From the NCBI GenBank assembly GCA_016223025.1, contig JACRPU010000037.1, forward strand, positions 1-64,000: a stretch of 64,000 bases of DNA, given 5' to 3'. The notes below the pieces were generated by a model that saw only the letters and a list, made by a program, of their open reading frames with translations, ran no database searches and was not told the origin of the DNA. A program made the translations under genes and the position numbers. Every line of letters begins with the position of its first letter. The first letter of the stretch is position 1. Positions 1 to 8,426 of the stretch are shown here, piece after piece. Origin of the DNA: Nitrosomonadales bacterium (GTDB taxonomy: Bacteria > Pseudomonadota > Gammaproteobacteria > Burkholderiales > Gallionellaceae).

Positions 1-531
1 CCGTGGGACACGCTGTTCGTCTCGGTGATTTTTTACATCGTGATCCCGGTCGTCATCGCGCAACTGCTGCGCCGCCGCTTGCTGGCTAACGGCGATGCGG
101 CTTTCAGACAAGTGATGGAGCATATCGCACCGTATTCGATGGGCGCGCTGCTGGTGACGCTGGTGTTGCTGTTCGCGTTGCAGGGCAACGCCATCGTCGC
201 GCAGCCGCTGGTGATCGCCATGCTGGCCGTGCCGATCCTGATCCAGGTGTTGTTCAATTCCGGCCTGGCCTATTGGCTGAACCGCCGCCTGGGCGTGGCG
301 CACTGCATCGCCGCCCCGTCGGCGCTGATCGGCGCGAGCAACTTTTTCGAACTGGCGGTGGCCGCCGCCATCAGCCTGTTCGGTTTCCGGTCCGGCGCGG
401 CGCTGGCAACGGTGGTCGGCGTGCTGATCGAGGTGCCGGTGATGCTGCTGGTGGTGAAAATCGCCAATGCCTCGCAGGGTTGGTATGGGCAGACAGCGAT
501 ACCCGGTTTGCGGAAGATTTCTGACAAGTGA
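1..531 (+). CDS. Acr3-family arsenite efflux permease, C-terminal part
   Basis: The reading frame is already open at base 1 (P-W-D-T-L-F-V-S) and runs 176 codons to a TGA, so the N-terminal half lies outside the window. The residues are mostly hydrophobic, with about five membrane segments. The run GASNFFELAVAAAISLFG, and the earlier N-S-G-L-A-Y-W-L, are typical of the Acr3 branch of the bile acid/arsenite transporter superfamily. Acr3 pumps As(OH)2O- out across the inner membrane using the proton motive force. No ars regulator or reductase is visible downstream, so the rest of any ars operon would lie upstream. The family is fairly sure; the exact substrate is inferred. Confidence 0.85.
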   Translation, partial: PWDTLFVSVIFYIVIPVVIAQLLRRRLLANGDAAFRQVMEHIAPYSMGALLVTLVLLFALQGNAIVAQPLVIAMLAVPILIQVLFNSGLAYWLNRRLGVAHCIAAPSALIGASNFFELAVAAAISLFGFRSGAALATVVGVLIEVPVMLLVVKIANASQGWYGQTAIPGLRKISDK

Positions 532-540
532 GACGATGCG

Positions 541-2379
541 ATGGTGATCGAGGAAGCCAGGCGCAAACTTTACGACAGCACTTTTCTGCTGGGCAGGTTC
601 CGGCGGCAATCCGCCATTCGCGAGCTTGCGGCGTCGTCCGATCCGGCTGCGGCGGTCGCTCTGGCCGAAGCGTTGGGCGAAAATCATCCGGACGCCGCGC
701 GGATAGCCGCCAGCCTGCGGCAACTTTCTCCCGAACGCGACACCGGAAAATTACTGGCTTTATGGGAATACTGGGCGCGTGCGCCGGGCGTGCCGCTGGC
801 AGCTACCCTGGCCCGCCTGGGCTGGCCGGAGGGGAGCGCGGCACGGGAGGAAACAGCGCGCGACATTTTTGCCGCCGCAGTTGCTGGCGCAGATCCGGAA
901 ACCCTGGCGGCGGTGGCCGCTTTCGCGCGCGGGCAGCCGCTGGCGGACGAGAGCGCCAATAACGCCACCTACGGCGCCTGGGCGCGTTCCCGGTCGGAAA
1001 TTCTGGGGCGGCTCATCCGCGAGCAGGGAAGGCGGCCCGGCAGCGCGGCTTCGGTCGTCGCGCTGGCGGAAGCCTTGGACGATGATCACCCGGATGCCGC
1101 GCGGATGGAAGCCGTTTTGCGGGAGCTTTCCCCGGAGCGCGATGCCGCCGAGGTGCTGGCTTTGTGGGAATACTGGTCGCGGGCGCCGACCGCTCCGGTC
1201 GCGGCCATCCTCGCCAATCTGGGCTGGCCGCCACAGTGTGCGGCACAAGCAAAGATAACCTGCGACATCCTGGCGCTGGTAAATTCGGGTGCTGCTCCGG
1301 GCATCCTGATGGCGGTTGCGGTTTTCGCGCGCCATCTGCCCGTGGCGGACGAAGAAATCAACGACGCCGTTTACGGCGCATGGGTGCGCTCCGGATCGGG
1401 CGATCTGGAACGGCTCATCACCGAGCAGAAAAGGCAGCCGGGCAGCCCGGCGCTGGAAGCGCTGCACGCTCTGGTGGCGGGCGACACGGAGCGCTATGCC
1501 AGCCTGCGCGACGAGAGCGGCCACCTGCTGATCCAGGCTTACACTCTGGCGCCCGAACCCCTGCGCGAGCGGCTGGCGCGAGCGGTGGCCGCGAGCCACG
1601 ACCGCCGCCTGATGGCCGCCTACCGCGAGGCGCTGGCCGGCAGCGGCGCAGATGCGGCGGACAGCGTCGGCAATCTTGAGCGGATCGGCGATGAAGACGG
1701 CCTGTTCGAGGCTTGCCGCGCTCTCAGGCTGGCGCAGGTTCTCGGCCTGTGCGAGCGCTGGGCCAGCAATCCCGCCCGCCCGAGCGGCGCCAGCCAGCGC
1801 GCCGCCGTTGACCGCGCGGTGGCCGCATACCGGCGGCTGTGCGAATACGGGGCGGAGAGCCGCGAGAAACTTCCAAGGGGGCTGGTGGATATTTTCGATT
1901 GGTGGCACGCCCAAAAACCTGGCGATGACCAATTGCGCGCCGACCTGCTGAACGACGATCCTTTCATCGCGGCGCGCGGCCTTTATCTCGGCCACGAGCG
2001 CGGTATTGTTGATGCGCCCATGATCGCCGCTGCGGCAAAAAGCGAGCATTGGCCCGAGCGGCTGATAGCGCGGCTGGTGGATACCGCATACTGCGCGCAG
2101 ACAACCGGCGATCGGGTATTCTGGGCCACCGCCTGCGCGACCGATGCCGGGCTGCTCAACGCGGTGTTGGGCGGCGGCCCCGATGACTACGCCCGCAACA
2201 CCGCGCTGCTCGCCGCCATGCGGGGCGGCGGGGCCGACGCGCGCAACCGGGGGTTGCTGGAAATCCTGTGCGCGTTCCAGGAAGTTTTTGTCGGCGCGGG
2301 TATCACGGTAGACGCGAGCGCCGATGCCTCCGACCGCCATGCCATCGAGATCGAGGATGCGCCCGGCGAAATGTTCTGA
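541..2379 (+). CDS. Unknown 612-aa protein with a 134-residue internal duplication
   Basis: The start ATG lies 9 bases after the acr3 stop. I do not recognise a family. The protein is Ala/Leu/Arg-rich and probably all-helical, with no signal peptide or clear membrane segment. Residues ~34-168 are repeated at ~170-302: the blocks VALAEAL, HPDAAR, LSPERD, LALWEYW and LGWP recur with a period of 134 residues. A third, weaker start of the unit follows near residue 300. The C-terminal half (~310-612) does not obviously repeat. The Hsp70-like gene starts 90 bp downstream on the same strand, so the protein may be a helical-repeat partner or client adaptor of that chaperone; this is inference from position only. 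Confidence 0.7.
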   Translation: MVIEEARRKLYDSTFLLGRFRRQSAIRELAASSDPAAAVALAEALGENHPDAARIAASLRQLSPERDTGKLLALWEYWARAPGVPLAATLARLGWPEGSAAREETARDIFAAAVAGADPETLAAVAAFARGQPLADESANNATYGAWARSRSEILGRLIREQGRRPGSAASVVALAEALDDDHPDAARMEAVLRELSPERDAAEVLALWEYWSRAPTAPVAAILANLGWPPQCAAQAKITCDILALVNSGAAPGILMAVAVFARHLPVADEEINDAVYGAWVRSGSGDLERLITEQKRQPGSPALEALHALVAGDTERYASLRDESGHLLIQAYTLAPEPLRERLARAVAASHDRRLMAAYREALAGSGADAADSVGNLERIGDEDGLFEACRALRLAQVLGLCERWASNPARPSGASQRAAVDRAVAAYRRLCEYGAESREKLPRGLVDIFDWWHAQKPGDDQLRADLLNDDPFIAARGLYLGHERGIVDAPMIAAAAKSEHWPERLIARLVDTAYCAQTTGDRVFWATACATDAGLLNAVLGGGPDDYARNTALLAAMRGGGADARNRGLLEILCAFQEVFVGAGITVDASADASDRHAIEIEDAPGEMF

Positions 2380-2468
2380 ACTTTTCTCAAGAGGTTTATC
2401 GAATAGGGTAAATCCGGTTGCGACAATGCCGGCAAGGAGTTAGCGGTGCGAGGATCAGGAAAAACAAC

Positions 2469-4091
2469 ATGACGCTGGCGCTGGATTTTGGCACCTGCAA
2501 CACGGTGCTGGCGCGCTGGAACCCGGACACGCGCCGGGCGGAAACCCTGCGCCCGGACGGCCTGGCCAAGACGTACCGTTTCCGGTTGCCGGGGGAAAGC
2601 ACAACGCAGGAATCGGCGGTGATCCCGTCGCTGGCGCATTACGGCGAACGCAACACGCTGCGCGCCGGCGCCGAGGTGGAGAACGCCGGGCTGACCAGCC
2701 ACCGCAGCACATTCAGCAAGCTCAAACTCGACATCCTGCGCGACAATAACCGCGCGCGCCGCATCAACGGCGACCTGATCACCCCGCGCCAGGCAGCAGA
2801 AGACCTGATCGGCCAGGTGCTGATGTCGGCGGCAATCCACGCAGGAGAAGACCTGGTGGTTACCCTGCCGGTGGAAGCCTACGACAGATATGCCGACTGG
2901 TTACAGGATGCGGTGCTGAAGAGCTATCGCGGCACGGTGCGCATGCTGGATGAGGCCACCGCCTGCATCCTCGGCTACGAAGCCCATGTGCGCGAAGGCC
3001 AGATTTATGTGGTGATGGATTTCGGCGGCGGCACGCTGGACGTGTCGGTGGTCAAGACGCGCGATTTCGGAGCGGCGGAAACCCGGCTGTGCGACGTGCT
3101 CGGTCGCGCCGGCGAAGAAATCGGCGGCGCCCTGGTGGACCAATGGCTGCTGCGGCAGATGCAGGAGGCGCAGCAGCTTGCCGACCAGGACTTGGCGGAC
3201 ATGGGCATCGCCCTGCTGCGCGCCGCCGAAGACGCCAAAGTGCGGCTTTCCGGCGGGGAAGAGCGGGTCGAAATCTGGCACACAAACAGCGTCACCGGCC
3301 AGATCATCGGCTACACATTCACCGCAAACGGTCTGCGCGAGCTATTGGAAAAACCGCGCCCGGAAATGCGCGGATCGAGTCTGTACGGCCTGGTGGTGCG
3401 CACGTTGGGCCGGGCGCTGGAAGCCGCGCGGAAGTACGGCGCCGACAAATCCCAGGTGCAGAAAGTTTTTCTGGTCGGCGGCTCCAGCCTGCTGCTGGGC
3501 GTGGCGCAGCGGGTGCGCGAGCAGTTCGATGGCTGCACGGTACACTGCGAGCTCCCGTTCGAGGCTATCGCGCGCGGCGCGTGCCGCTACGCCGGGGAAG
3601 ATCTCAGCCAGAAGCTGGTTCACGACTACTGCCTGCGCAGTTGGGACAGGGAGGCGAAGAGCTATGTCCTGGTGCCGGTGGTGCCGAAGGGAACCGCCTA
3701 CCCGAGCGATGGCATGGTAACCAACAAGTACATCAATGCCGCCTGCGATGGCGCAACGCGGCTTGGGCTGGTGGTGATCGAGCGCTCCGCCATGGTGAGG
3801 CCGGAAATGGTTTACCAGATGGAAGGCGGCAGCCTCAGGCCGGTGCAGATGCTGCGGCGCGAAGACATCGCCTTGCGCGAACTCAACCCCGGCGATTCTG
3901 AATTCATCTGCGCCGACCCGCCGTGCGCCATCGGCGAAAAGCGCTTCGTGGCAGGCTTCGGCATTGACGCCAACAAGCGCCTCACCCTCTCGCTGAAGGA
4001 TCTGCTGCCCGGCAACCGCTCCCGCGTGCAGCTCGCCAGCGGCGAGCGCGTGAGCCTGCCGATAAAGAACATGCCGTTTGTGAAGTTGTAA
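2469..4091 (+). CDS. Hsp70-family ATPase (DnaK/YegD-like)
   Basis: A 540-aa actin-fold ATPase. Start ATG 2469 is chosen because the protein then begins MTLALDFGTCNTVLA, the Hsp70 phosphate-1 loop, and an AGGA site lies just upstream; the frame stays open further upstream but without similarity. Other visible Hsp70 motifs are the phosphate-2 loop (VMDFGGGTLDVSVV, residues ~183-196), DEATACILGYEA and the adenosine loop VFLVGGSS. It is about 100 residues shorter than DnaK, and the C-terminal ~130 residues do not look like a full peptide-binding domain plus lid, so it is a divergent Hsp70 rather than housekeeping DnaK. No dnaJ or grpE lies nearby. It is probably co-transcribed with the repeat protein upstream. 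Confidence 0.85.
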   Translation: MTLALDFGTCNTVLARWNPDTRRAETLRPDGLAKTYRFRLPGESTTQESAVIPSLAHYGERNTLRAGAEVENAGLTSHRSTFSKLKLDILRDNNRARRINGDLITPRQAAEDLIGQVLMSAAIHAGEDLVVTLPVEAYDRYADWLQDAVLKSYRGTVRMLDEATACILGYEAHVREGQIYVVMDFGGGTLDVSVVKTRDFGAAETRLCDVLGRAGEEIGGALVDQWLLRQMQEAQQLADQDLADMGIALLRAAEDAKVRLSGGEERVEIWHTNSVTGQIIGYTFTANGLRELLEKPRPEMRGSSLYGLVVRTLGRALEAARKYGADKSQVQKVFLVGGSSLLLGVAQRVREQFDGCTVHCELPFEAIARGACRYAGEDLSQKLVHDYCLRSWDREAKSYVLVPVVPKGTAYPSDGMVTNKYINAACDGATRLGLVVIERSAMVRPEMVYQMEGGSLRPVQMLRREDIALRELNPGDSEFICADPPCAIGEKRFVAGFGIDANKRLTLSLKDLLPGNRSRVQLASGERVSLPIKNMPFVKL

Positions 4092-4325
4092 ATTAGAGTG
4101 CGCTTGCTACCCTTTTGCTCTTACATTTGCTGCCCTTTCCGTTGCAACTTCTCCCCTGCTCATTTAGAGTGCATTCCACTTTTGTGGATTGATAGCGGGG
4201 GTGACAATCTTGCCCGGCCTTTGGCTGGACGCAAGTTGCCTGCAGTGCAATCTTTTGCGGGTGTAACCGCAACAAGCCCGCAGAAATCGTTGAGAGCTTG
4301 ATTCGAGCTTGGAGCATTTAACCGT

Positions 4326-4556
4326 ATGAAACTCGAAGTCGTCGGCAAAATCGCCAATATTGAAACCATAGCCCAAGGCAACGGCATTCGTGATATATCA
4401 TTGCTGAGAAAACAGTACGGACTTGGCAACTGGAGAAAAAAGAAAGGCATCGTGCGGATAAGATTGCCGGACGGCAGTATGGCGATGGCCGAAATTCATT
4501 GGTATGAGGCCCACGGTATCGGTAAAGTGAAAATCAAGATAAAGGAGTGGCTATGA
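4326..4556 (+). CDS. Small unknown basic protein (76 aa)
   Basis: A short Lys-rich protein. The stretches RKQYGLGNWRKKKGIVRIRLPDG-S and AEIHWYEAHGIGKVKIKIK recall small conserved proteins often found singly near toxin-antitoxin genes, but I cannot name the family with certainty. The stop overlaps the start of the next gene by four bases (ATGA), so the two are translationally coupled. There is no clear Shine-Dalgarno site before ATG 4326. The 234 bp upstream hold no gene; a short repeat of TTAGAGTGC occurs there at about 4093 and 4165. Confidence 0.6.
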   Translation: MKLEVVGKIANIETIAQGNGIRDISLLRKQYGLGNWRKKKGIVRIRLPDGSMAMAEIHWYEAHGIGKVKIKIKEWL

Positions 4557-4777
4557 AATTCGTTGTCTGCATCTCGCGGGAAGACTGCGGCGATCTTTCC
4601 ACCGACGACCTTACGCTTGGACGCCTTTACGAACTGTTGGCGCCCGCCGACAGCCACGGCATGATCAGGGTGGTTGACGACAGTGGTGAGGACTATCTAT
4701 ATCCCGCAGAACTGTTTGAGGCCGTCGAGGTTCAAGAACAAACAGCCGCACGCCTTCATGCGTTGTTGGCAGCGTGA
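4553..4777 (+). CDS. Small unknown acidic protein (74 aa), coupled to the preceding gene
   Basis: Start ATG 4553 is preceded by a strong AAGGAG (4542-4547) at 5 bases and overlaps the stop of the preceding gene as ATGA. The protein begins MKFVVCISREDCGDLS and contains VVDDSGEDYLYPAELFEAVEV, a pattern of small beta-rich proteins without a known role. A basic 76-aa protein followed by an overlapping acidic 74-aa protein has the layout of a two-gene toxin-antitoxin or modulator module, but nothing in the sequences proves it. I do not recognise the family. Confidence 0.6.
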   Translation: MKFVVCISREDCGDLSTDDLTLGRLYELLAPADSHGMIRVVDDSGEDYLYPAELFEAVEVQEQTAARLHALLAA

Positions 4778-4856
4778 AAACTGGCATTATCAAAATCAGC
4801 GGCGTGTTAATGCAAAACCCTTGCTGCATGCTTGCTGCAAAACTGAGGAGTGCAAC

Positions 4857-5033
4857 ATGGTTAAGAATGGAATGCGCCCGGTACATCCGGGAGAAATCTT
4901 GCGCGAGGAATACCTCGCCCCTATGGGCATGAGCGTCCACGCGCTATCGCAGGCGCTGCGTGTATGGTCAAGCCATTCTCCCGCAAGGACACCCAGGCAC
5001 TGTTTGAGGGGGGTAAAGCCCAAGAAGAAATAA
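4857..5033 (+). pseudogene. Truncated HigA-type antitoxin remnant
   Basis: ATG 4857 follows a GAGG site and opens a frame whose first ~36 residues (MVKNGMRPVHPGEILREEYL, then a helix ending ALSQALRV) match the N-terminus of HigA/VapI XRE-type antitoxins. After residue 36 the similarity stops abruptly and 22 unrelated residues (WSSHSPARTP...) lead to a stop. The helix-turn-helix is therefore incomplete; HigA is normally 90-110 aa. The most likely reading is deletion or recombination that left only the head of the gene. A second frame starting at 4964 looks like the head of a HigB toxin. Confidence 0.7.
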
Positions 5034-5065
5034 ACAGCCACGGGAGCAATACCCGGCTAAAATAA
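4964..5065 (+). pseudogene. Possible HigB/RelE-type toxin N-terminal remnant
   Basis: In another frame, overlapping the higA remnant, ATG 4964 encodes 33 residues beginning MVKPFSRKDTQALFEGGKA. HigB toxins typically start M-I-(K/R)-S-F-x-x-K-x-(T/L)-x-x-(F/L)-F-E/R-G, so this resembles the first helix of the toxin; the catalytic core is absent. If correct, the junction joins the head of the antitoxin to the head of a toxin, which is scrambled relative to a normal higBA operon. The match is short, so this is tentative. Confidence 0.3.
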
Positions 5066-5129
5066 TCAACGAGCGTTGAGTTTTTCTTGCGTTTAGGGTC
5101 AATGCAAGGCAAAATTCAACGCTCGTTTA
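5066..5129 (+). promoter_or_regulatory. Paired palindromic operators of hipBA
   Basis: The perfect palindrome TCAACG-AG-CGTTGA lies at 5066-5079 and a one-mismatch copy TCAACG-CT-CGTTTA at 5116-5129. Their centres are 50 bp apart, about five helical turns, which would place two HipB dimers on the same face of the DNA. They sit directly upstream of hipB. HipB autorepression at palindromic operators is established for Escherichia coli, although with a different sequence (TATCC-N8-GGATA). That these are the HipB sites here is inference. Confidence 0.6.
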
Positions 5130-5146
5130 TCTTTATGGGGGGCGTT

Positions 5147-5383
5147 ATGGCACATATAGAGGTTGCTATCTCCTCTGCCGCCGAGTTGGGAAAAATACTT
5201 CGTGCCGTTCGCAAGGAGTCCGGGCTGACCCAACGCGATGCCGCCGCGCTATGCAATGTCAGCCTGCCATTTCTCAACGGCCTGGAGCAAGGGAAACCCA
5301 CGGCCCAGATCGGGAAAGTCCTGTCCGTCTGTAGCCGCTTCGGTATTGGTGTCAGTCTGAAACTGCCGGGTGAAACGGCATGA
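5147..5383 (+). CDS. hipB: HipB-type antitoxin, XRE helix-turn-helix
   Basis: A 78-aa DNA-binding antitoxin. Start ATG 5147 is preceded by a GGGGGG run; an in-frame start further upstream would add 20 residues unlike HipB. The helix-turn-helix spans residues ~13-60: LGKILRAVRKESGLTQRDAAALCNVSLPFLNGLEQGK in parts, followed by the HipB-like tail GVSLKLPGE. HipB neutralises the HipA kinase and represses the operon. The stop overlaps the hipA start as ATGA, so translation is coupled. Two palindromes just upstream are candidate operators. Confidence 0.85.
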   Translation: MAHIEVAISSAAELGKILRAVRKESGLTQRDAAALCNVSLPFLNGLEQGKPTAQIGKVLSVCSRFGIGVSLKLPGETA

Positions 5384-6738
5384 GTGTTTTGATCGTCTCG
5401 GCCAACGGGATTCCGGTCGGAACTCTGGAAGTCAAGAAAGGGCAGTGGGAATTTGTCTACGCGACCGAGTGGAAGGATTATTCACTCTCGCCCAACTTTC
5501 CGGTTGCCACCAATAAATATGAAGACACCGCGAACGACAAGCCGGTCGAGTGGTTCTTCGAGAACCTGTTGCCCGAAGGCCGGCTGCGGGACCTGATCGC
5601 CACTCGGGACAGGATAGACCCTCGCGATATGTGGGCGCTTCTGGTCAGACATGGACAGGATACGGCAGGGGCACTTTCGCTGATCCCGGAAGGACTCGCG
5701 GCAGCAGCAAAGGAAATTCTGGCACCACTTTCTCAAGCGGCGCTACAGGAAAAGATCAAGGCTTCCAGAGCGCGCAATCTACCCTTGATGGCATCATGGG
5801 ACGAAATCCGCATGTCCCTGGCGGGCGCTCAGGAAAAACTGGGGCTGCGTATTGACGCTAATGGCGCGATGTTTCTTCCAGAAGGTTCGGCGCCATCTAC
5901 CCATATCGTCAAGCCGGAAAATGCCAGTGCGGACTTTCCATATTGCCCTGCGAATGAATTTTTCTGCATGCGTCTCGCACATGAGCTGAAGGTCCCAGTA
6001 CCTGCGGTTGGATTGCTGCACCTCCCCGAACCGCTTTATGTCATCGAGCGGTTTGACCGGGAGCCATTGGAACAGAGCGCGGAGAAGGGTGCTGGGACGA
6101 CGTTCAGGCGGCTCCACCAGATAGACCTGTGCCAGGCGATGGGTGTCGCACCATCAAAGAAATACGAGAGCGAAGGCGGCCTGGGTTTGCATCACCTGTT
6201 TGGAGTGCTTCGAGGCACCTTCATGGATCGTCCGGTCGTGGCTGCCAATGCCGTTGTCCAATGGATTGCCTTCAACTATTTGATCGGCAATCTGGACGCT
6301 CACGCGAAGAACATAGCCTTCCTGATGCGCGGCCACAAAGCTGCGGTGGCGCCGTTCTACGACATGCTGTGCGTAGAGGCCTATCTGCCGAGACAGACCA
6401 TGGCCATGTCCATCGCCGGAGAGAACAAGCCCGGTTGGGTGGAAGGGGCGCACTGGGATGCGATGGCCTATGAGGCCGGTGTGGCGCCCCGACTCGTTCG
6501 CGGTGTCTTGTCGCGCATGAGCGAGGAGTTGCCGGAAGCGATTTCCAAGGTGATCGGAGATGAACGGTTGTTGCCTGTCGAACGCGATTTCCTGCGAGAG
6601 AAAGTGCTTCCCGTCATCGAAGATCGAAGAGGCTTCGTGGCCGATGCGCTCAAGACCCGGCAGTCTACAATCGCTGAACTACTGACAAAGCAGGAATTTG
6701 ATCCGTCGGTAGCGGAGCGGTTAGCCAGGCTTTCCTGA
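5380..6738 (+). CDS. hipA: HipA-type serine/threonine kinase toxin
   Basis: A 452-aa protein, close to the usual ~440 aa of HipA. In E. coli HipA phosphorylates glutamyl-tRNA synthetase, halting translation and giving persistence. The N-terminal barrel is at residues ~5-105. The kinase core shows GAQEKLGL (ATP loop), HIVKPE (nucleotide-binding lysine), the catalytic loop IGNLDAHAKN (Asp and Asn present) and the DFG-like metal site PFYDM. All key residues appear intact, so the toxin is probably functional. It is translated by overlap with hipB and ends before a bidirectional terminator at 6941. Confidence 0.9.
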   Translation: MSVLIVSANGIPVGTLEVKKGQWEFVYATEWKDYSLSPNFPVATNKYEDTANDKPVEWFFENLLPEGRLRDLIATRDRIDPRDMWALLVRHGQDTAGALSLIPEGLAAAAKEILAPLSQAALQEKIKASRARNLPLMASWDEIRMSLAGAQEKLGLRIDANGAMFLPEGSAPSTHIVKPENASADFPYCPANEFFCMRLAHELKVPVPAVGLLHLPEPLYVIERFDREPLEQSAEKGAGTTFRRLHQIDLCQAMGVAPSKKYESEGGLGLHHLFGVLRGTFMDRPVVAANAVVQWIAFNYLIGNLDAHAKNIAFLMRGHKAAVAPFYDMLCVEAYLPRQTMAMSIAGENKPGWVEGAHWDAMAYEAGVAPRLVRGVLSRMSEELPEAISKVIGDERLLPVERDFLREKVLPVIEDRRGFVADALKTRQSTIAELLTKQEFDPSVAERLARLS

Positions 6739-6940
6739 TGTGTGATGGAGGGCCGGTTTGCAACGGTCAGCGGCAAGTATCGCGCCGATGCAGCGCCATA
6801 TCCTGCGGCCGATCTCGACCGTGCGTTTTCGCTTGGATCGAGCCATCGCCGGAAGTCTTTCACAATGCCCCTGTTGCGGAAAACCGTTCGCATGGGGCAT
6901 GAGAAATTGGCAACACCGTACAAGTAATATTTCAAAACAA

Positions 6941-6966
6941 AAAGGCACGCTTGGCGTGCCTTTATT
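6941..6966. terminator. Bidirectional terminator between hipA and rhlE
   Basis: A 7-bp perfect stem GGCACGC/GCGTGCC with a 3-nt loop is flanked by TTTATT on the plus side and by TTTTTGTTTT when read on the minus strand. It lies between the convergent hipA and rhlE genes. The minus-strand U-run is the stronger, so it mainly ends rhlE. Confidence 0.85.
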
Positions 6967-6986
6967 GTTTGTGGCGGGCATTCCTC

Positions 6987-8426
6987 TTACCGGTTGCCGC
7001 TATTGTGGCCGCGCCCCAGCGTGAAGCTGGATGCCGGGCGGCGCGTCTGGCCTGGAGTTGCGCTGTTGCCGCTGCGGCGCGGTGTGCTGGCGTCAAAGCG
7101 GTTGTGCGAATGCCCCTCGCGGCGCCCGCCTTCCGGGCGGGCGTGGCGGCTGTCCGGCGCGGTGTGGCGGCTGAAGCCGCCGGGTTTGCCGCGCGGGCTG
7201 GCAGGTTGCGGGCGCGGCTTGAACCTGGGCTCCAGCCCGGCGATGGTGTGGGCAACAATGCTCTGGCCGGTGTAGCGCTCGATCTTCTTCAGGTGCAGCG
7301 CATCGCGGTTGGAAGCGAACGACACGGCGATGCCGGAAGCCCCGGCGCGGCCCGTGCGCCCGATGCGGTGCACATAGTCTTCGGCAAACTTGGGCAGATC
7401 GAAATTGATGACATGCGAGATGCCGGCGACGTCAATGCCGCGCGCGGCAACATCGGTTGCCACCAGCACGCGCACCATGCCCCGGCGCAGGTTGAGCAGC
7501 GTGCGGTTGCGCTCGCGCTGGTTCATGTCGCCATGCAGCGCGGCGGCGGAATGCCCCTGCGCCAGCAGGCCGTCGGCCAGCGCATCGGCATCGCGCTTGG
7601 TGGCAGTAAATATCAGGGCCTGGTTCAATTCCGTGTCGCGCAGCAAGTGGTCCAGCAGGCGGTTCTTGTGCGCCATGTCGTCCACGTACATCAGGCGCTG
7701 TTCGATGTTCTCGTGGCGCGCCTGCGCGGCCGCAACGGTGATGCGCCTGGGGCTCTTGAGCAGGCGCTTGGCCAGGTTTCCGATGACGCCATCCAGCGTG
7801 GCCGAGAACAGCAGCGTCTGGCGCGTGGCCGGGGTGGCGGCGGCAATGCGCTCCACGTCGTCAATGAAGCCCATGTCCAGCATGCGGTCGGCCTCGTCCA
7901 GCACCAGCATTTCCAGGCGCGAAAAATCAATGCGCCCGCGCTCGATGTGGTCAATCAAACGGCCGGGTGTGGCCACCAGAATATCCACGGGACTGGACAG
8001 CAGCTTGTTTTGCAGCGGGTAGGGCATGCCGCCCAGAATGCTCACCACTTTCAGGCGCATGTTCTTGCCGTATTTGGCGGCGGCGTCGGAAACCTGCTGC
8101 GCCAGTTCGCGCGTCGGCGTCAGCACCAGCACGCGCGGGCCTTTGCTGCGCACGGCGGAAGGCTGCGCGATGCGGTGCAGCGCGGGCAGGATGAAGGCGG
8201 CGGTTTTGCCGGTGCCGGTCTGGGCGGAAGCCATGATGTCTTGGCCGGCCATCACTTCCGGAATCGCCTGCGCCTGAACCGGCGTGGGCGTGGTATAGCC
8301 GGATTCTTCCACAGCTTTCAGGATGGCCGGGTTCAGGCCCAGGGTTGCAAAGGTGGATGCCGCTTCGTTCGGTGCATTTTCACCAGTTGTTGTATTTTTT
8401 CCAGTTGTTGAATTTTCAATAAACAC
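6987..8426 (-). CDS. rhlE: DEAD-box ATP-dependent RNA helicase, RhlE type
   Basis: A 479-aa cytoplasmic RNA helicase. All core motifs are visible: Q-motif region TTPTPVQAQAIP, Walker A AQTGTGKT, PTRELAQQ, the DEAD box (LVLDEADRMLDMGF), SAT, and HRIGRTGRAG at the end of the second RecA domain. The C-terminal ~110 residues are a basic Gly/Arg/Pro-rich tail, as in RhlE. RhlE-type helicases act in ribosome maturation, cold adaptation and RNA turnover. The start is a GTG (MFIENSTTG) because an AAGGA lies 6 bases ahead of it; no good ATG is nearby. It stands alone, facing hipA across a shared terminator. Confidence 0.9.
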   Translation of the reverse strand: MFIENSTTGKNTTTGENAPNEAASTFATLGLNPAILKAVEESGYTTPTPVQAQAIPEVMAGQDIMASAQTGTGKTAAFILPALHRIAQPSAVRSKGPRVLVLTPTRELAQQVSDAAAKYGKNMRLKVVSILGGMPYPLQNKLLSSPVDILVATPGRLIDHIERGRIDFSRLEMLVLDEADRMLDMGFIDDVERIAAATPATRQTLLFSATLDGVIGNLAKRLLKSPRRITVAAAQARHENIEQRLMYVDDMAHKNRLLDHLLRDTELNQALIFTATKRDADALADGLLAQGHSAAALHGDMNQRERNRTLLNLRRGMVRVLVATDVAARGIDVAGISHVINFDLPKFAEDYVHRIGRTGRAGASGIAVSFASNRDALHLKKIERYTGQSIVAHTIAGLEPRFKPRPQPASPRGKPGGFSRHTAPDSRHARPEGGRREGHSHNRFDASTPRRSGNSATPGQTRRPASSFTLGRGHNSGNR

